64,000 nucleotides of DNA from Apostichopus japonicus (taxonomy: Eukaryota > Echinodermata > Holothuroidea > Aspidochirotida > Stichopodidae): positions 21,351,713 to 21,415,712 of the forward strand of contig NC_092574.1 of assembly GCF_037975245.1 (NCBI RefSeq), read 5' to 3'. Position 1 is the first letter of the stretch, and each line of letters begins with the position of its first letter. Under the pieces are notes generated by a model, which had not been told where the DNA came from, ran no database searches, and saw only the letters and a list, made by a program, of their open reading frames with translations. This document shows, one piece after another, positions 51,901-57,900 of this stretch. The position numbers and the translations under genes are program-made.

Positions 51901-54900
51901 CCGAGAGAGAGAGAGTACGACCGAGGGGTCGCTGAAACGGAGCCGGTCCCATAGCAGGCTCTGGGGAGCCCGGGTCCGGCGAGAAAAAAAAAAAAAAAAA
52001 AAAAAATCCCACCGGAAAGGACAGAATGTCCGGGTCGAGGAGTACCGGCGTGGTGGTACCCGGCGTGGTACGCACACAGAGACGGGCTCCGGGAGCCTGG
52101 GTCCGGCGAGGCCCCGGGCCCGGCGAGACCCCGGGTCCGGCGAGACTCGAAGGGAAGGCAGAACCGAGGTTTCACTCCAGATCCGAGACCGCCCCCGGAG
52201 CCGGGAACCAGAGCTATACAATCGACTGCTGGGTCCTCAGAGATTGGCTCCGGAGGGCCCGGGCCCGACGAGAACGGGGGCGCAGGGGCAGAAGCCTGGT
52301 CCGCAGATCCAAAACGGCAGAACGGGATCCAAAACTGGTCCCGAAGTTGGGAGCCTACGAGAGTAACAACATTTACAACTGCGACATTTACAATAACATT
52401 TACAACTACAACAACATTTACAACGAGATTAACAACTGCTAGGCCCCCAGAACGGGGTAGCAGGTGCAGAAGCCCGGCCCGCAGACCCCCTAACCGGAGC
52501 CGCGGCCGGTCCTGAGGCCGGGAACCGACGAGATTACCAATGCCGGGCCCCCAGAACGGGGTAGCAAGGGCAAGCGCCCAATCCGAAAAGAGAAACAGCC
52601 CCGAGCCAGGTTCCCACGGCAAAGGGAGAAATACTTATCCCCAGACACCGAACACAGACATCGGTGCCGAGGAGCGATCGCAACCCATGGCCAGCCCGGC
52701 CGCGACACCACGATCAATCCCAGACCAAAGAATGGAACCTGATTTGTTCCCCGGCAAGGACGACCTGGTTTGCAGAGCGTCGGGCAACCTGTCCGGCCTA
52801 GACGACGAGGTCGACCCCTAGATTTCGGGGTTACAGAGGACGGTTACTCCCGCTTCCCAGATTAGGGGGAGTGTCCCCCCCCCCCCCCCGGAACTAGCAG
52901 CTTGAGCGGCGACGACAGGTTCGAATCATTTGCGGAAAAACACCGCTACCACTTCACATCCCAAATGTGTGTTTATTTATCGAGTACCTGCAGACACTCA
53001 TGGGTCATATTCTCCTCGCTAATTATACTCCTCTCTAATCATAATTCATCGCCATTTGCCTAGGTTAAAATCTTACTTGTGTTTAAAAACACGGTCGTTT
53101 AAAACACTGGTGAACCCACTTCCAGAACATGTTAAAATGCGTAAGACTGAGGGGTTTCAAATCGGTTCTCATGACGTACAGTATTCCGTTTACCTTAAAA
53201 CCTTGGCAAACTGCTAGGAAGACAACTTTCTCGAGACTTGGCAAAGTGCCAGGAAACATAACGCTCACAGATCCTTGGCAAACTGCCAGAAAAGAAAAGA
53301 AAAAAGAAGAAGGTACAACGTGGCACATTTGTTAAGAGAGAAGGGGGGCCAAGCAGCCACCTGGCTTGACACGTGTAAGCTCAACTTTTACTGCAACGAG
53401 CTATCGACTACGTGAGCGATCCTATGGAATAAGCCTTCCTATTTCTTTGGTGAATTACCAAGACAAACGCGTTAGTAAGTTGAAAAAGGGGTAGGATACA
53501 ACCCCAGCAAGTTACAAGCGCTAACACGCTCCGAACATACAGCATGCGCTTCATGAACAATGTTCGATGTTCCGACATCTTAAGCAGAGTTGCATTTCGT
53601 AGCACCTGATGGCCTAGTCTTGACTAGCCTAGGCGCTAGGTGGTTTCAATAGGAAGCTGGAAACCTTTACTGCACTACGAAATGGACACATCTCGACAGG
53701 AAGAGATTTGAGAAGTAACGGGTACGTTATCATAACATTCAATACGTGTTTATTACGTTAAATGTGGTGTTGATAAAACGTTGACATAAGATGTCGATGA
53801 GATATTACGTTATACTAATGTTATATTAATGTCTTAACGGAAATTGTTTTGAAATAATAGCCCCTAAAGGGTTTCGGTAACATATTTCTTACACCTCTAA
53901 TAACGCTATCATAGCAAAAGACTAAACAATTAGTAACCTTTGTGTTTGCTGAGTAACTCCCTGGACTCCGTTAAACAGCCAGGATTTATGAGGTGGAATT
54001 TCTACAAACCCACCCTACACAGCCCCTGTTGGGAGTTTGTTCCTGGTGAGTAGGGCTGTAGCTTAGTTAGCTCAGTGGTTAAACCCGGTGCCTTCCAATC
54101 AAAAGGTCCCCGGTTCAAGTCACCCCAAGATTAATGTATGTTGTCCAGTTACAGAGCTGTTGACAATTCATAGTCATGGACATTAAAATATGAATGTACG
54201 AGACTGACTTTGGTCAGCTTGCAGCTTTGATAAGCCAATGACGCTTCTTCACAAGTTCCTACTTGCAGGATGATCTAAATTACATACACAAATACATACA
54301 TATACTGTAGTTGTAAAAGCCACGTAGCAGCTGCAGCATTGATTAAGACTCTGATGAAGCAAACTATCCATTCAGTACTCAATTTTTTGAGAGCACTGTG
54401 GTCAAGCGGTGTAGGCAGTGTACTGGTGATCTAAGGCTTGCAGGTTTTAGTCCTGGCCAGATCATTCTGTTGTTTCCTTGGGCAAGGCACTTTATCTCCA
54501 TTGCGTCTTTCCATCCAGGAGGGATTTCTCTCTGTTTAACAGGTTATTGTTGACCAGGGTAATATTGCTAGCGCCTCTGGCTTCGTTATCGATAGATAGG
54601 CCGGCGCAGTTCAACCCTCAATATTATTATTAATATTATTTTTCATGGAAAGAACCTCCATTAAACCTCCCTACAGGGTACAGCTTAGGTCTACATCATC
54701 AAGGCATTACTTTTCTTCAGAGGTTTTCTGATTGCAACTGGCTGATAACTAAAGGGGTCATCAGCGGTACTGTGGTACTGCAAGTAGTGCTGCGAGTGCT
54801 GCTGTACTGCAGGCGCTAACAAGGTCATCATACAGGCCACTGTCCTTGACTTCTTTAGCAGCATATACAGAGAAACCACTTTCCTGCACCACAGTGGCGT

Positions 54901-57900
54901 CAGCAGGGCAAAGGATCGGCCCCAACACTCTATTTGCAAAGATAACCAGGTTTCATGTACTTCCGCCTCACTCTCAGGACTCCAGGGCAGAGAGATTGTG
55001 CCGTCTGGCATGGGAGACCCTCACCACAGCTGAAAGCCAGAAAGGAGAGTGTGAGGACCGATGCTCTGCCCAGGGGACAACTCGACCCCGACGAGTAAAC
55101 CCTTCGCAAGGAACATGCGGTAGGTTTTTCCACATGTTCGGCATACCTCTGATAGACCTGCTTACGACAAAGGGCAACAATGGGCTGCCCATCTTTTGTA
55201 ACAGGCGGTCCCACCTGCAGCCTCCCACATAGCGCCAGGTCCCTGCCTTGAGACGGACCAGAGGTTTAAATTCTTCCCCCCCCTTTGGCATGATCAGCCA
55301 GATACTGAGGAAGATTCGCAGCTCCAAGGGTAAACTTCATCCTAGTGGCTCCCTCCGGACCCCGGGTCCCAGGCCGCAGGTCCCACACGCAGGCCCCAGA
55401 CGGGGACGTCTGGTTTTCCAGAAGGCTCCACGCTGGGCATTAGCCCAGACATTGACCAGCTCACCAAAGGCATGGCTAATCGCCGTCCACGAGTCAGACA
55501 GTTAGCCCCCTCTGCGGGGCTCTCGGCAGTGCTGCATGCCCTGGCAGGGCCGCTGTACGAATCAACGGGGAACGCTTCCCTGGCTGCTCTTACAAAGAAA
55601 CCACTCTTCGTCATTGCGGTAGCGTCAGCGTGAAGGAGTTACCTCCAAGCCCTAACAACCAAACAGAACCACATCAGATTCGAGGGCCATGGGGCGAGGA
55701 CGGTTCCAGACCCGTCCCTTATTGCCAAGAACCGGGCCTTGACTTTCTTGCCCGGGGACATTTTCTCTCAGGAAATCAAAACCCTTTCATCAGTGGCTGA
55801 GGACAAGCGTTGGTGCCCAGTCAGGGCACTGAAGTGGTACTTAAACAGGACAGAGAAGTTGAGACAAACAACCTCCCTTTTCATCCTGCCACGACCACCT
55901 TAAACAGCAACCGCCAAGGATACCCTATCTCGATGGCTAGTAGAGATGATCCGCCCGTTCACGATGGGGGGATACCCGGCCAAGAGATCGCAACATCAGT
56001 GGGGCCTCGGCTTCCACAGCTCTCTCTGCCGGTATCCCGATACAGGACATCCTCAAGGTGGCAGCGTGGAAAACACCAACTACGTTCGCCGCCTGTTACT
56101 TACCTGACACTCTACACGCCGAGGCAGCTTTTGGCAGCGCGGTGATGCGAGGTCCGGTTGGTACTTGGTCCCACCCCTCGGGCCTCCCACCATCGGGCAG
56201 TGCCACTCGGTGCTAAGGTTGTGAGGAGACAGGTAAGCGAGGAGCGAAGTAAATATTCCAAAACTTACTGGTTTGGATATTTACGAGTGACGAGCTTACC
56301 TGTCTCCATTCCCGCCTCCCTCCCCCGAGGGGGTGGGACACAGCCGGACGGGGGAGCAGTCGTTCGACTAGGCTCACGACCCCAAGCACAACACCAGATA
56401 GACAGAGCCAACAACTACTAAGAGTCACCGGCCAGGTCTATCGGTGAGGGTAACTTTGCACCCTGTGTTTTTCATAGGCGTACTCACCTAAGTTGTCTTA
56501 GGGTTAGCAAGTGTTGGGCCTTTACAGGATGAGGCTCCTTGTTAGGAAAAAGGGGTAGTTTCGCCTGCAGGGCTCAGGAGAGTGTTCCCCCCCCCTTACC
56601 CGCTGCGGCGGGGAGGATTACACTCTCCCTGCTAGGAAGGCATCAGTGCCTTTTGTTAAGGGCTCACCTTTGAGAAGTTTAGTCGACAGGAGTCCTTGGG
56701 GGTGGCCAGAGGATTCTGGCCACCCCTATTTCGGTGACCGTGAGGCCACTTTTAAGGAGTGGTCTCATGAGTAGTGAGGAGTGACCGAGGGGGGGGGTTC
56801 GGTCATAGAGGGCGCACAGTGTTATTATTTTACCAGGACTTTATAGGCACGGTAGAATGAGGTGCTAAGGTTGTGAGGAGACAGGTAAGCTCGTCACTCG
56901 TAAATATCCAAACCAGTAAGTTTTGGAATTTTCATTGTTTTAAAGTTTCCCTCATCTAGTTTTCAGGGGAGTTGTGGTGGTGGAGGAGGTGGTAAGGGGA
57001 AGGGAGCAAAGGTGAGCACACTCATCAGAATTGTCTCTGTTGAGTTTAATTTGTGATCCATAATTTCTCCTAATTTGTTTTCTTTTTTTCGTTTTCAGAT
57101 TGTTTACGGTGAGAAGGGTGCCTCAGCTGGTATGACAGAAGGGAAGGCATTTGTTGACATGTCCACTGTTGACATTGGCACAATCACTGGAGTGGAAGCT
57201 GTGAGTACTCAAACTGTGGTGCATTTGTGTCGTAAATTTCTGTCACTCTGATCTTTGAGGCTTAGTGTAAAATATTCGCTCAAGAGTGGGTGGATACACT
57301 TCCAATTTCTACAAACTGTTACTTCTAGAATGATGCTAGCTAGCACAAGACATTAATGCAGAATTTGAGACAAAACTTTTTCGGCAAATATAAATGTAAA
57401 AAATTCGTGCAGAATTAAAAAGCCCGAACGAATTAACCGATGAAAGTAAGTTGTGTTTTTTTCTCTCGATAAATTCAGGCCATTTCTTCGAGAGGTGGTA
57501 GATTCTTAGAAGCGCCAGTATCGGGTAGCGTATCACCTGCCATGGAGGGCTCCCTCATCATACTGGCCGCAGGAGACAAAGAAGTATACGATGAATGCCA
57601 ATCATGCTTTCAGGCCATGGGCAAGAAGGCGTTCTTTTTAGGTATGTAGCATATTTCTGCCAAGTCATCATTTAAAAAAAAAATGTACATTTTGTTAAAT
57701 ATTACACTGAAAGTGAATAATTTGAATATTGTGAAATCCAAGTCTGTTCAGTCAGTATTAACAAAGTAGTATATAAGGCACATTGCAATTGGTCAAAAGA
57801 ACTGAAATACTCTTTTTCTGTCAATATTAATCAGCCAGTAGTAATCAATAATCATAATCAGGCAGTTATTTTCTACGACGCTCAAAGCCATCACGAAGGT

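Larger units (their letters stand above)
50528..56930 (+). mobile_element. Decayed DIRS-like tyrosine-recombinase retrotransposon
   Basis: It has inverted terminal repeats at 50528-50668 and 56767-56930. Between them, in plus orientation, are a gag-like start, GC-rich repetitive sequence, RNase H-region remnants and a tyrosine recombinase tail. An internal complementary region at 56212-56310 matches the outer ends of both terminal repeats, the structural signature of DIRS elements. The reverse transcriptase is not visible: the middle (about 52920-54840) is AT-rich and carries SINE-like sequence, so this copy cannot be autonomous. It lies in GLYR1 intron 9 in the host's orientation. Confidence 0.82.

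Noticed and set aside
51837-52622. 261-codon minus-strand frame in the DIRS element
   Set aside because: It runs through the poly(A) run and GC-rich repeats, against the element's coding direction.
54053-54128. tRNA gene
   Set aside because: A and B boxes are present but the arms do not pair well and an unrelated tail follows; better read as a SINE.
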